Positions 1 to 10,255 of a stretch of 64,000 nt of DNA are shown piece by piece. The stretch is from Orychophragmus violaceus (taxonomy: Eukaryota > Streptophyta > Magnoliopsida > Brassicales > Brassicaceae). Under the pieces are notes generated by a model. The model was not told the DNA's origin, made no database searches, and worked only from the letters and a program-made list of their open reading frames with translations. The stretch spans positions 66,099,823-66,163,822 of the forward strand of contig CM058239.1 in NCBI GenBank assembly GCA_030180135.1. The letters are read 5' to 3'. Every line of letters begins with the position of its first letter. The first letter of the stretch is position 1. The position numbers and the translations under genes were made by a program.

Positions 1-243
1 TTGTACCTCCTATATAACAGGAGTTAAATATCTCTGGGCCTATCGAAGATTTGATACTGGAAATGCGTGGCCGCGCTCAAACGAACTGATTGTCAGTTTT
101 TTTGTTTTTCATCAGTATAAATCGGGATTCGATAAACGTGATCTAGCTTAATAAGGATGACACAGTTCTTGCCTTATGCTAGATTGAGATATGGATACAA
201 AGGGATTTAAAAGGAATAGACGATTCCAGTACAAGTGGGAGAT
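1..243 (+). mobile_element. Copia element, 3' end of internal region (fragment)
   Basis: Non-coding DNA that resembles the stretch just before the 3' LTR of Copia-2 (about 52660-52918), including the same run into the polypurine tract. The element enters the window from the left, so its coding part is not visible. It is clearly more diverged from Copia-1 to -4 than they are from each other, so I treat it as a related subfamily. Confidence 0.75.
231..243 (+). other. Polypurine tract of the Copia fragment
   Basis: ACAAGTGGGAGAT lies directly before the LTR start. The same 13 bases precede the 3' LTRs of Copia-1, -2 and -3. In LTR elements this is where plus-strand DNA synthesis starts. Confidence 0.8.
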
Positions 244-972
244 TGTTGGGAATGTCCTGAAATCTATTTGTACTTACTCTGAGAGAAAGTCGTGTTGTCG
301 AGATGAGACAATCATATGACACTGGGTAGTCATAATGCTTTGCTAGAAGCCACTTATGATTAATGAGTTGAGAACTCATTGCTAGTGTTATATGATCCTA
401 CAGGGTCACACACCTAAGCAAACTGGACATTGCATAAGAGGATGATCATTAATGTAATGATCGGATGAATGCATATTTGATATGCATTCAATATCGACTT
501 TTCTGGGCGATGTCGATCGATGCACTAAGAGTATCGGTCGACATAGATTGGCCGTGTCAATCGACACATAGAGTGTGTCGGTCGACACAACTCGCGGATT
601 AGCAGATTAATTCGGTTTAATCATTAGTTAATCCCGGGGCGGTTTAAGTCAACATATATAAGATATATGGTCGACCTAAACTCGTTTCTAACCTAATTCA
701 CAGCCACCAGAAACTAGAGAGAAACCTCTTGAGAGATCTGATCTCTATAGGCACTAGCATCCCTTCTGTTCAGCTTGTGTGCGTGTGGATACCAGTAGAG
801 GCGCAGCATTTGAGGCGCTCTAGATCTCGATTATCTGCAAATAACTTTCGCTGCTAATCACCAGGTAATCTCCAGATCTGATAGATTCAATTACATGAAC
901 CTGTAGATCCTAGGCTCGGAATTCAGACTAGGATTGCCTAATTGGATTAGGAATCTGCTAGAAATTCCTTCA
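244..972 (+). mobile_element. Copia 3' LTR, forward copy
   Basis: Starts TGTTGGGAATGTCC directly after the polypurine tract and ends CCTTCA. It is followed by GTGGTATCA (973-981), the start of a tRNA-Met-type primer site. A block after about 300, and the segment around 400-430 (GTGTGACCC and ATCATATAA on the opposite strand), is shared with the LTRs of Copia-1 to -4. A primer site normally follows a 5' LTR, but this LTR has a polypurine tract before it and primer-site sequence after it, as in a circle junction or tandem element. Confidence 0.75.
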
Positions 973-983
973 GTGGTATCATG

Positions 984-1689
984 TAATCCAATTAGGCAAT
1001 CCTAGTCTGAATTCCGAGCCTAGGATCTACAGGTTCATGTAATTGAATCTATCAGATCTGGAGATTACCTGGTGATTAGCAGCGAAAGTTATTTGCAGAT
1101 AATCGAGATCTAGAGCGCCTCAAATGCTGCGCCTCTACTGGTATCCACACGCACACAAGCTGAACAGAAGGGATGCTAGTGCCTATAGAGATCAGATCTC
1201 TCAAGAGGTTTCTCTCTAGTTTCTGGTGGCTGTGAATTTGGTTAAAAATGAGTTTAGGTCAACCATATATCTTATATATGTTGATTTAAACCGCCCCGGG
1301 ATTAACTAATGATTAAACCGAATTAATCTGCTAATCCGCGAGTTGTGTCGACCGACACACTCTATGTGTCGATTGACACGGCCAATCTATGTCGACCGAT
1401 ACTCTTAGTGCATCGATCGACATCGCCCAGAAAAGTCGATATTGAATGCATATCAAATATGCATTCATCCGATCATTACATTAATGATCATCCTCTTATG
1501 CAATGTCCAGTTTGCTTAGGTGTGTGACCCTGTAGGATCATATAACACTAGCAATGAGTTCTCAACTCATTAATCATAAGTGGCTTCTAGCAAAGCATTA
1601 TGACTACCCAGTGTCATATGATTGTCTCATCTCGACAACACGACTTTCTCTCAGAGTAAGTACAAATAGATTTCAGGACATTCCCAACA
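984..1689 (-). mobile_element. Copia LTR, inverted copy
   Basis: Reverse complement of 244-949. It ends at 1689 with CCCAACA, the mirror of the TGTTGGG start. It lacks the last 23 bases of the LTR and is not followed by a polypurine tract, so it is a partial LTR joined head-to-head to the forward copy. Differences cluster near 1237-1290 and are mostly C-to-T or G-to-A. Confidence 0.85.
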
Positions 1690-2760
1690 AAACCAAAGTG
1701 CAAGGGCACAGTTACTGTGGCTAGGGTCATAAGGTCACATGGTACCGGTATCACGGGAGTTGCGATGATTCGAGCTGCGGGCGCGTGGTCAGTGTTTTGA
1801 GTTGGCGTCATTGATTCTCCCGTCATCTTTGAATCTTTCTTTGCATATAGGAAATCTCTAAATTCCCAAAGGATCACTAAGTATATTTAAATGTGGATTA
1901 GCCGAGATATCCAATATAATTAGAAAGATTTGACTTTGACGAGATAAGAGAGATAAGAACAAGTCGAAATATGAGAGGAGGGTAGGACGGGAGCCGAGTT
2001 TGTATTGATATAGCCAAAAGAGGCGAAGTATTTAAGACTTTTGAACTGATTCTGAAGGGAGATCAGTTCGGTTTTCTAAACTAAGCTCGAGAGAGCATAT
2101 CAGAGCTATAATGATTACAAGCGATGGTAGTTGTGCGCAATAAATTCAGTGTGTCCCTCATAAATGATCTTCGAAGAGTATTTATAGAGGTAGTCGCGGT
2201 GTCAGATCTTCCTTAATTGGTGGCGACGTGTCGCCCCCAGCGTCTTTACGGGGTAGGGCATCTCGAGCCTTGCGCCCGAGCTACTATGCGGTGTGATGGA
2301 GAGATCATCATTGTACGACGCCGGGCTACTGTCCAACTTGGCCACTGTTTCTCTATCCACTGCGCCACACGTCGTCTTCTGGTCCGAAACAATATTGTTG
2401 ATCAGCGCCATAATAATGAAAGGTCGGTACGCCTAATTGAGTTTGGGAAAACTTGGTTTGTTTGCAGAAATGGACTTTGGATTATTCAAAATGGGCCTAG
2501 CTAATTAGGGATGTTAAATTCCTCTTCAACATGACTTAAAAATATATAATTTTTTTAAACATTTATTTTTTATAGATTAGATATTCTTTTTAATGAAATT
2601 TTCGCTTACACTGTTGTATATATTTATGTGTATTTGAAGTTATAATTTTCTTACCCTTTGAACTTTTATCTAATGAAATCTTATGCAATAGTATGAAAGT
2701 GCTAATAAATTGCATTAATGGTGGTTAACATGAAGAAACTAGGCACTGTAGTTTATGATG
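1690..2760 (-). other. Unclassified DNA, possibly an old LTR on the minus strand
   Basis: No coding frame that I believe. On the minus strand CTATAAATACTC (2176-2187) could be a TATA box, followed by CT-rich leader-like sequence, which suits an old LTR. I find no terminal repeat or partner copy in the window. 2500-2760 is AT-rich and shows nothing. Confidence 0.3.
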
Positions 2761-2864
2761 AGGTTTGTTTATTTTTGTATGAATTTTAAATTTATTCAAA
2801 CTTTTTTACATCAAAAGATTATTCAGTTGATGGTCTTGAAGCCATCTAGAATTGAAGTCACTCT

Positions 2865-3390
2865 TCATATTTCTTGTCTCCAAGTAAATGAATCGAGCTT
2901 AAATCGATCTTTCATTCCTCGATCAATCCTTTTCATCAACTGTTGTGGGGTGGAATTGATATCGCCATGACGCTTATCATTCCTCTCACGCCAAATGTAA
3001 TAGAGAGCTATTTGGAAGAAGTATGATACCGTGTATCTCTCGAGTCGGCTCTGATTTTGTTGAGTGAGAAGCGACATGATTCCCTCCCATACCTGAGGTA
3101 AATCATCTCCAAGAATCGCCATAGCAAGATCAGTACAAATATGGAACGTATAAGGGCATTGAAAATATAAGCGATCTCTGCTTTCCAACGGATGTAGGCA
3201 AACACAGATATGATGTATAAGAATTTTCCCTCCAAGTTAACATTCAACCTCCCGTAGGTAGCCGATTAAGAATCGCCACCCACATGTGAAAAGCGTATTT
3301 TGGAGTGTTGTGGTTGAACCAAACCCCTTTACTCCAAAACACTCACGGTTTGGTTGATCGAATCTTATTCCATGTGGCCTCTTGTGTGAC
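2865..3390 (-). pseudogene. LINE (non-LTR retrotransposon) 3' ORF fragment, zf-RVT region
   Basis: Minus-strand reading gives WNKIRSTKP, then FHMWVAILNRLPTGG, then ESRDRLYFQCPY, and ends YIWRERNDKRHGD near the stop at 2865. Plant LINE-type reverse transcriptases carry this order (WxxxLxNRLPT..., ESRDHLFFxCPY, WxERNxRRH) in their zinc-finger C-terminus (zf-RVT). The Cys/His cluster is partly lost and at least one frameshift lies near 3190, so it is dead. The reverse transcriptase and endonuclease are absent; the fragment abuts a Copia fragment near 3390. Family assignment is by recognition of these motifs. Confidence 0.7.
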
Positions 3391-3965
3391 TAGCAAGGTA
3401 CATTAATGCTCCTATTGCACTTAAGTATGGTACTTCAGGGCCAAGAACTTCTTCATTGTTTTTCCGAGAGCGGAATGGATCCTTTGAGACATCAAGTGAT
3501 CTTACAACCATTGGACTGCTCAAAGGGTGTGCATTATCCATATAGAACCTTTTGAGCACATTTTCTGTGTATGTCTCTTGATGTACTAGAATTCCATTCT
3601 TTACATGTTCAATTTGTAGTCCCAAACAAAAATTTGTTTTCCCAAGATCTTTCATCTCAAATTCTTTCTTCAAATACTCTACTTGTGTATGAAATCTCTG
3701 CAGGAGTTCCAATAATATTTAAATCATCAACATATACTGCAATTATCACAAATCCTTTCTCAAATCTCTTTATAAAGATGCATGGACTAACACGGCCATT
3801 CTTGTAGCCTTCTCTTAACAAGTACTCACTAAGGCGATTATACCACATACGCCCTGACTATTTTAGTCCATAAAGAGATCGATTTAGTTTTATGCAGTAT
3901 TGTTCTCGGGAATTCGAATTTATTACTTCAGGTAGTTTAAATCCTTATGAGGTTTCCACTTTAAA
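3391..3965 (-). pseudogene. Copia reverse transcriptase (RVT_2) remnant
   Basis: From the right, the minus strand reads INSNSREQYCIKLNRSLYGLK, then a stop, then SGRMWYNRLSEYLLREGY, the catalytic-type motif YVDDLNIIGTP, and in a second frame KKEFEMKDLGKTNFCLGLQI and ALMYLASHTR. These are hallmarks of the Copia reverse transcriptase palm. A frameshift near 3690 separates the YVDD part from the downstream part and at least one stop precedes SGRMWY, so it cannot make a working enzyme. The remaining 3' part of the domain is cut off by the LINE junction. Confidence 0.8.
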
Positions 3966-6540
3966 AACTTCTGGAACTTTCACATAAATGTCATTGTCCA
4001 GTGGCTCTCAATTACTTTTTTTGTTGTCAGACTAATAAGAAACTTTAAAATAGTTGTTTCTACCACATGATAGTAGTTTCTTTATAATTCATTATAGATC
4101 TTTGTTAGAACCCTTTGTGCAACTACTGCTTTGCATCTTACAATTTCATCATCCTATATTCTTTCGTAAAAAGACCTATTTATGTCTTTTGCATAAAAAT
4201 ATATTTATGCGCCATTGGTATTACACCATTAGGTGTATGGACTACTGGTCCGAATACTCTTTTCTTTTAAAGAGATTTTAACTTTTCATCTATTGTCTCT
4301 TTCCCTTTTATCCAATCATCACTTTGTGTACACTTTTCAATAGATGTCTTATGATCCTCATTCTCATCAACTGCTATATTGCATGCATAATTATTAACGA
4401 CGTCGATTTGATATCGGTTTCAATCCATACATGACATAGCTATTTGAGATTTCTTTATTCTCAGGTACCTGAATTTCTTTCTTGTCATGTTTACCATCTC
4501 TTCTTGAGATCCTTAATATCATTAATCGGTCCTGCCATTCTCATTCATGCTCATTTTCTTTTCCGAGGATTATTATATTCATAACCGATATGTCTATCAC
4601 GCTTCATGTGCTCTTTAAACTCATTAGCAGATTGATATTGCCCTCCTGGGACATCCATTTTAACTGGAGCATTTACAGCTGGTACATGTGACTTTGTCAC
4701 TTTATAAGGGTCAGCAAAAGCGTCTGGCAACCGACTTGCTAATCTTTATAACTGAATTATCTTTTGTACTTATTTCGCATCATCTGGACTTCTAATTCAC
4801 ATCTTAGTTAGAGGATCAATGATAATTCAACTCATTTTCTTTTCCAGCTGTTTATTTTCTCCCCCTAATGTTGGATAGACTGACTCAGTAAAATAGTCTC
4901 TAAATAAATCTTATAGATTTTATCTTCAATGGAGATCCATATCCAACATATATTCATAACCTTCTTTAAGGTCCCATCTTTTAGCCTTGTGGTGGATAGA
5001 CCACAATATATACCACTTATCCAATTTTTAGATGTGGATCTTTGGTTCCTGACCCAAAACCAATTTGACGGGGAAATTTCTTAATTACTCTTTGGCATTA
5101 TGCATATTAATGCTGCTGCATCTTGGGTATGAACATTAGCTACATGATGTTCAACACATATCCCAATAGCCTTACAATAATAATCAAAGGCTTAGGATGT
5201 GAGTTCACCAGCATTATCAACTAGTCTTGACAAGGATATACATACGACATTCTAGTAGATGCATTAATTATACATATGGTGGATGATCAGTCCACCAATG
5301 GGTGATCAAGCCCACAAAAATCTCCTTGTATACTTTACAGAAAGTAAATAAATTTCAAATCTATTTTTGGTTGGTGATAACCGTATTATCATATTTCCTT
5401 GTGAGCAAGCAGCATATAGAAGATTATTTATGAGAATCTCTGGTTCTTCAACAATTGTCGCATCATTACTAAACCGAGATGGCATAACCGGTTTGCCAAA
5501 CATTAAACTTTTAATAAACCTCTAGTTTACTATAACATTTATATTCATTTTCTTTTATATAGTACAATTTAGTAGATAATACATGTATTTTCTCCAAAAT
5601 ACTTTTACTGCATTGGACAATACTTGTTAATTGATATTCAACATTTTCCTTTACTTATCGTCTCAACATGATTAGAATTGAAATCCCCTGGATTTTCTTT
5701 ATAAATGTTCATTAAGTTTATTTTCTGTATGAACATAATCATCTAGATGTTCCACATATAATAGATGTGGGATTCTCTAATTCTCCCCCTTGAGATAATG
5801 AAACTTCATTTTCATCTATCTCAAATTGAATCCCACTTTAGAAATCGACAACATACCCAACTTGGGTCATGTGTATATCCTTTTGACCTTTGAGACTTGG
5901 GAAAGTATAACGCAAGAATGATTTTAAATCGGGTTCCCATAGGGAACCATATATTGTACTCTCACCATTTTCTTTATTGATCACATAAAAGAAGTATCTC
6001 TTATTTGCAACCATTTTTATTTTCTCACTTCTTGTGAAAATATGATTTTTGAAAGAAATTCATGGGGTCGACCTTGACCATATCCATATTCATATCCACA
6101 TATACGTCTACAACTACTTATATAGCTACTCTTCAGGTATTGTCATTACTGTGGTACTTTTCTTTTTCAATAAGATAAAATATAAACTCATAGTACGTCT
6201 CAAACACTTTTTATGATATTGTGTCTCCAGAACAACAATATTTGCATGAAAGATAGAGCATAACTTCTATCACATCTCTATATGAGTACTTATTCACAGA
6301 CTTAAAGTCTTATAATCTTATATTAACCAATCAAGATGAGTTTATGACTATATCACATTCTGGTGATCATATATTTCTTTCGCATTAATGTTACAAAGAA
6401 CATGTGGATATTTTACGTCAAGCCACCAATATCCAAAGCCTCATGAAATTTGATGGCAAAACAATATGATCATGAACTTTAAACTTATAATCAAACTACA
6501 CATGCTAGTAGATATTTGTTTGAATTTGATATGCAAGTTA

Positions 6541-6735
6541 GCAAAAAGGAAAAATAGAAACTTAAATATTTTCCTTAAAACAAAAGGAAATATATTGATA
6601 TTTAAAAATAGAAACTTAAATATTTTCCTTAAATCAGAATCTAAAATTTCGGAAACAATTAAAACAAAAGGAAATATATTGATATTTAAAAATAGAAACT
6701 TAAGCATTTTCCTAAAATCAGAATTAAAATTTTGG
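6541..6735. repeat. Local direct repeats in the decayed Copia
   Basis: A motif containing AAAATAGAAACTTAA followed by TTTTCCT occurs three times (about 6552, 6605, 6691), joined by an AAACAAAAGGAAATATATTG segment that occurs twice. It makes an apparent 95-codon frame on the plus strand that is only low-complexity K/N/I repeats. Confidence 0.7.
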
Positions 6736-7116
6736 AAAGACAATGCAACATAATCTTTTACTATCTGAAACATTAAAGCGTGTTCATCGAAAATAATTAC
6801 TATAATTTAATGTAATATAATGTATTGAACACGAGCAAAAATATTGAATTGAATCCATTAAGATAAACCATGAATATATAATAAACATGGTTTAAATACA
6901 AGATTAAATCATGACAAATATCAATAAATTATTATTCTAGATAAGTATTGATAATCATCTCTATTATGAATAAGATCAGAGATCATAATCGTGAAGGCTT
7001 AGCCTATCATAACGATATTCAGAGAAGACATCACTTATCATCCCAGAATAAGACATAAACTAAACATAAATTAAATCTCACCTTTTCGGTGTAAGAAAAT
7101 AGAAAAAGAGAGACTA

Positions 7117-7130
7117 TCGTGCTGATAACG
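7117..7130 (-). other. Primer-binding site of the decayed Copia
   Basis: CGTTATCAGCACGA follows the LTR directly on the minus strand. This start is common to many Brassicaceae Copia elements and differs from the GGTATCAGAGC of Copia-1 to -4. Confidence 0.6.
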
Positions 7131-7283
7131 TGTTGTGAATAGAAGAGAGGTAGAAGAATTGGTGATGTTTATTCCAATGAATAAATGCTCCTTTATATAG
7201 GAGTACAAGAACTTGGAGACCAAGTAAAACGTAGATTACAAGTAATGGGCCTTATAATGGGCATCTACTAATTATTCATAACA
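7131..7283 (-). mobile_element. 5' LTR of the decayed Copia (153 bp)
   Basis: On the minus strand it starts TGTTATGAATAA and ends TTCACAACA, giving the TG...CA ends and short inverted repeat of an LTR. It contains CCTATATAAAGG, a likely TATA box. The short length is at the low end for plant Copia LTRs. I did not find the matching 3' LTR. Confidence 0.7.
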
Positions 7284-7411
7284 AATATAACTTTTTGACA
7301 AATTAATAATTGAAGTAGACGAACTTTTGAATGATGGATGAATTTGAGAAGTGAGATGAACCTCATAGTATCTGTATATGGAATTATACTCCAACAAAAA
7401 CATGTTATTTG
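7284..7411. other. Short spacer, nothing recognised
   Basis: AT-rich DNA between the Copia LTR and the CCGAAC-rich repeat. No feature seen. Confidence 0.4.
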
Positions 7412-7918
7412 CTAGGCCTGGGCGAAAAATTCGGAACCGAAATACCGAACCGAACCTGAACCGAAAAAGAGGAATCAAATCCGAATCCGAACCGGCGAAA
7501 TACCCAAATGGGTCCTAAACCTCTATAATTTTGTATCTGAAATATCCGAACTACAGTTATATATCCAAAATATTAGTTATATTTAGACTTAATATAAAAA
7601 TATACAAAATTATAATTATAAACACAAATATATTAGTTAGTTTTAGACCAAAATAGCTAAAATATCCAAAATAAACGAAATATACGAAACTTTTTTGCTA
7701 TATTTGTCTAAATTTAATAATTTTTTGTTCAAATTAACCAAATTTTATTTTTGTTTTATGATTTTTCGGGTACTCGGACCCGAATCGAACCCGAATGGAA
7801 CCGAACCGAACCCGAACCGAAATTATAAAATACCCGAAAGAGTCTTATATGCCTAGACCCGAAAACCCAAAATCCCGAAAGACTCAAACCGAACCCGAAC
7901 GGATATCCAAACGCCGAG
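7412..7918. repeat. CCGAAC-rich dispersed repeat with AT-rich core
   Basis: Two outer blocks (about 7412-7510 and 7765-7918) are full of CCGAAC, CCCGAA and CCGAATCCG motifs and surround an AT-rich core. Similar CCGAACCCGAACC sequence is widespread in Brassicaceae intergenic DNA and introns. I could not define exact ends or target duplications, so its class is open. Confidence 0.55.
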
Positions 7919-8180
7919 GCTTATTATTTGCAATGATTTTTTTTTCATGTTCATATCTCGGAGATTTACCGTGCATGATTAAGATCCCAACTTGATCAAA
8001 TACACATACCAGTTGAACTCCAATTTAAAGGGATGAGAGTCTTAAGTGCCACTTTTACAAAAAAAAATGATCATAAATGCCACCCTCTGGTAAAATTACA
8101 ATTTTACCCTTAATGAATCCCCAATAATGATTTGTCAGGGTTAAATAGCATTGAATCGGTATGGGTTTGTAAAATACACG

Positions 8181-8229
8181 GTAGCTTAGTGGTCGCGCGG
8201 GTCCCTGAGCGCGCGTCACGTTCGAATCC
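8181..8229 (+). promoter_or_regulatory. tRNA-like pol III boxes (A and B)
   Basis: GTAGCTTAGTGGTCG (8181-8195) matches box A (TRGCNNAGYNGG type) and ACGTTCGAATCC (8218-8229) matches box B. The spacing suits an internal RNA polymerase III promoter as in tRNA genes and tRNA-derived SINEs. No full cloverleaf can be drawn, so it is not a tRNA gene. Confidence 0.5.
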
Positions 8230-8240
8230 TCCTATGTGCG

Positions 8241-8394
8241 GTACATCTGGTACAACTGGAGAATTATTATGATAGTTGTACCAGTACATCTGTACAAGGT
8301 ACATCTAGGTACAACTGGTACATCTGTACCCCAGATGTACCAGTTGTACCACTAGTACATATGTACAACTGGTACATCTGGGGCAGTTGTACCA
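8241..8394. repeat. GTACAACTGG/GTACATCTG palindromic minisatellite
   Basis: About nine units of GTACAACTGGTACATCTG-type sequence in both orientations, for example CTGTACCCCAGATGTACC. Each unit has a GTAC core, so the tract can fold in many registers. Confidence 0.8.
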
Positions 8395-9286
8395 CATGGG
8401 TGGTGAATTTTCATTTAAAAAAATTCAAAGGTAATTTCGTCATTTCATTAAAAGCGAGTGGCATGTAGATCATAGAGTTGCATATCGGTCATTGATTTCT
8501 AAGAAAGTGGCATTTGAGCCATTGTTCCGTCGTAGTCTATACACAATATGTAAATTACGCAATAGCCAAAGACATGATACTTCTATGGCTAGCTAAACCG
8601 GGGAAACTTTAGATTTACACGGTAGCGGTGTGAACAAGGAGCTGAGCTCAGTGTACCTAAAAAAATCAAACTTATGCCTCTCCATAAGCTTCTTCTGTTT
8701 GGTCTTAAACCGTTGTTGATAAAATCCCTCGAATGATGGTTCCGTTGAAGTCCGAAGAAAAAAGTAGTAACCAACGAGGAAATGAAGGGATGTGACAAAG
8801 AAGCAGATGGGTTCCATTACGTCCCAGCTTAGTTCCCAAAAAGTTAGACGCATAAGCCAACAGTTTGCACCGCTAGGAATCCGAGACCGCAATAAAATTC
8901 GGTCTTGACTATGCGTCTTGCCTTTATGTCAATACACTTCTTTGTCATCTCAAGCTGAACTAATTCTTCTTTTCTAGGATCCTTTGGAAGTGCCAATGTT
9001 TGGTTGATCATTGCCGCCATAGACTTGGCTATCTAAAATTACATAGCAAATTATATTAGAATATAATAATTTTGTAAAATAAAATGTTTTTGGTGATGGT
9101 TATCAGGCTCGTGTATGAAAAATTCATTAGGACCTCATAGTTTAAAACACACCTAAAAGCATATCGTTTTGAAAAGTAAAGATTTTTTAAAACACACCCA
9201 AAATGACATCTAAGAAATTATTTGAAAACGAATTTCAGAACTATAACAAAATCATTATGAAGAAACACTACATTTGAAATACTTCA

Positions 9287-9671
9287 TGGGCAAATCGCAA
9301 AAATGGCACAAAAAACATGTCTTGTCACAAATATAACAAGGAAGAAAAATCATAAAAATAGCACAAAAACATGTTTTGTCACTAAATTAGCCCTAACCCT
9401 TAACCTTAAATATTAAACCCTAAACCTTAAACCCTTAAATAATAAACCCTAAACCCTAAATACTAAATCCTAAACCCAAAATAATAACCCCAAAACCCTA
9501 AATAGTTAACCTTTTTTTTTTTTTGACAACAAAATAGTTAACCCTAAACCCTAAATTATATAATGCTATAAAAGTCTTTATAATTAAAATAATGCAAAAA
9601 ATGTGAATTATTTCTCTTGATGTTATATTTATGACAAGGTATGTTTTTTGTGCTATTTTATGCCTTTTCTC
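9287..9671. mobile_element. MITE in the MCU intron
   Basis: Imperfect terminal inverted repeats of about 50 bases: GCACAAAAAACATG near 9306 against its mirror near 9631. ATACTTCA flanks both sides (9279-9286 and 9672-9679). An 8 to 9 base target duplication points to hAT or Mutator type. No coding sequence. Confidence 0.65.
9408..9556. repeat. Telomere-like CCCTAAA repeats inside the MITE
   Basis: Degenerate AAACCCTAAA units, about ten, broken by AAATAATA and a T-run. It is interstitial and inside a small element, so it is not a chromosome end. Confidence 0.8.
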
Positions 9672-10255
9672 ATACTTCAAATAAAATAACTTTATAAGCG
9701 AAGCACCATAGTCATTCTGCTTGGACATGTTTCTGTAATCGGATCTCAGTATGTTTTTTTTTTGCAAAGTAATCTCAAAAGCAAATTTTAGATCTTAAAA
9801 GATGGACCAAAAGTACTAAAAGCCAATCATAGATCTTAAAAGTGTTTAGAGGCTACTAGTTAGATGATTCACCTGATGGGGATGAAGGAAAACGATGTCT
9901 CCTAAAACGACGACGACATTTGAGAACCTTGCTCGTCGTTGTTCCCACAGCTCTCACAACAGATCTGAACAAATTCCCAATACGAAACAGAGTTCTTAGG
10001 GATCTCTCTGAATCTCGCTTTCACCTTCTCCGTTTGACATATTCTCAACAACTTCTTGGTCTCACTCACTGATAACCCCTTTACAACCATTGTTTCCTCC
10101 CGCCTAGGAGGAGCAACGGACTCGATGTGGATCCCGATGATCGAATCTCTAAGATTCGATGAGGTCATGTAATGACGGAGGATCTTCGTGTTCGATGGTC
10201 CAACGCATTTGTAACCGTCAATGAGACGCTTGGTAATAGCTCTGCGAAGCGCCAT

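Larger units (their letters stand above)
244..1689. repeat. 1.45 kb near-perfect palindrome made of two LTRs
   Basis: Two arms of 706 bases (244-949 and 984-1689) around a 34-base spacer (950-983). The same 60-codon frame reads on opposite strands at 406-588 and 1345-1527 with identical translation, which shows how close the arms are. The spacer contains the LTR 3' end and the first bases of the primer site. Confidence 0.9.
3391..7283 (-). mobile_element. Decayed minus-strand Copia element (5' LTR to reverse transcriptase)
   Basis: The element runs right to left: 153 bp 5' LTR (7131-7283), primer-site sequence, a long decayed gag and integrase region (about 4800-7100), a linker with RKRK near 4560, the start of RVT_2 with FGPVVHTPNGV near 4250, and reverse transcriptase at 3391-3965. 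It is truncated inside the reverse transcriptase where LINE sequence begins, so RNase H and the 3' LTR are gone. Stops and frameshifts are common throughout. It is not the same family as Copia-1 to -4: its LTR, primer region and RT motifs differ. Confidence 0.75.
8030..8535. mobile_element. Small non-autonomous element with tRNA-like head
   Basis: The outer sequences are roughly inverted: AGTGCCACTTT near 8046 against AAAGTGGCATTTGAGCC near 8502, and ACAATTTTACCC near 8098 against GGTAATTTCGTC near 8430. Inside lie a tRNA-like box A/box B pair and a palindromic minisatellite. It is either a MITE that holds a SINE-like insert or one composite element. No coding sequence. Confidence 0.5.
8593..10255 (-). 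pseudogene. Mitochondrial calcium uniporter (MCU) pseudogene, two exons
   Basis: MCU forms the pore of the inner-membrane calcium channel of mitochondria. Exon 1 (10255-9873) starts MALRRAITKRL, an arginine-rich presequence-like start, and contains EIPKNSVSYWEFVQICCESCG. It ends CAG/GTGAAT. The intron is 9033-9872; the acceptor is TTTTAG. Exon 2 (9032-8593) starts IAKSMAAMINQTLALPKDPR, has the GLGFLAVQT helix, then LTFWELSWDVMEP, the selectivity motif (WDVMEP for the family's WDIMEP), the second helix and a complete C-terminus with stop. Two breaks make it a pseudogene: a frameshift before VVVVLGDIVFL near 9915 in exon 1, together with an apparent loss of residues, and a one-base loss near 8846, just before MRLTFWEL, in exon 2. 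The upstream ATG at 10327 gives an unlikely longer start. The family call is firm. Confidence 0.85.

Noticed and set aside
6441..6773. Opposed 110- and 95-codon frames
   Set aside because: Direct repeats in AT-rich decayed Copia DNA; low-complexity K/N/I/F sequence.
8163..8240. A tRNA gene
   Set aside because: Box A and box B are good, but no acceptor stem or anticodon loop can be formed and the body is a minisatellite.
9408..9556. A telomere or chromosome end
   Set aside because: Short, degenerate CCCTAAA repeats inside a MITE within an intron.
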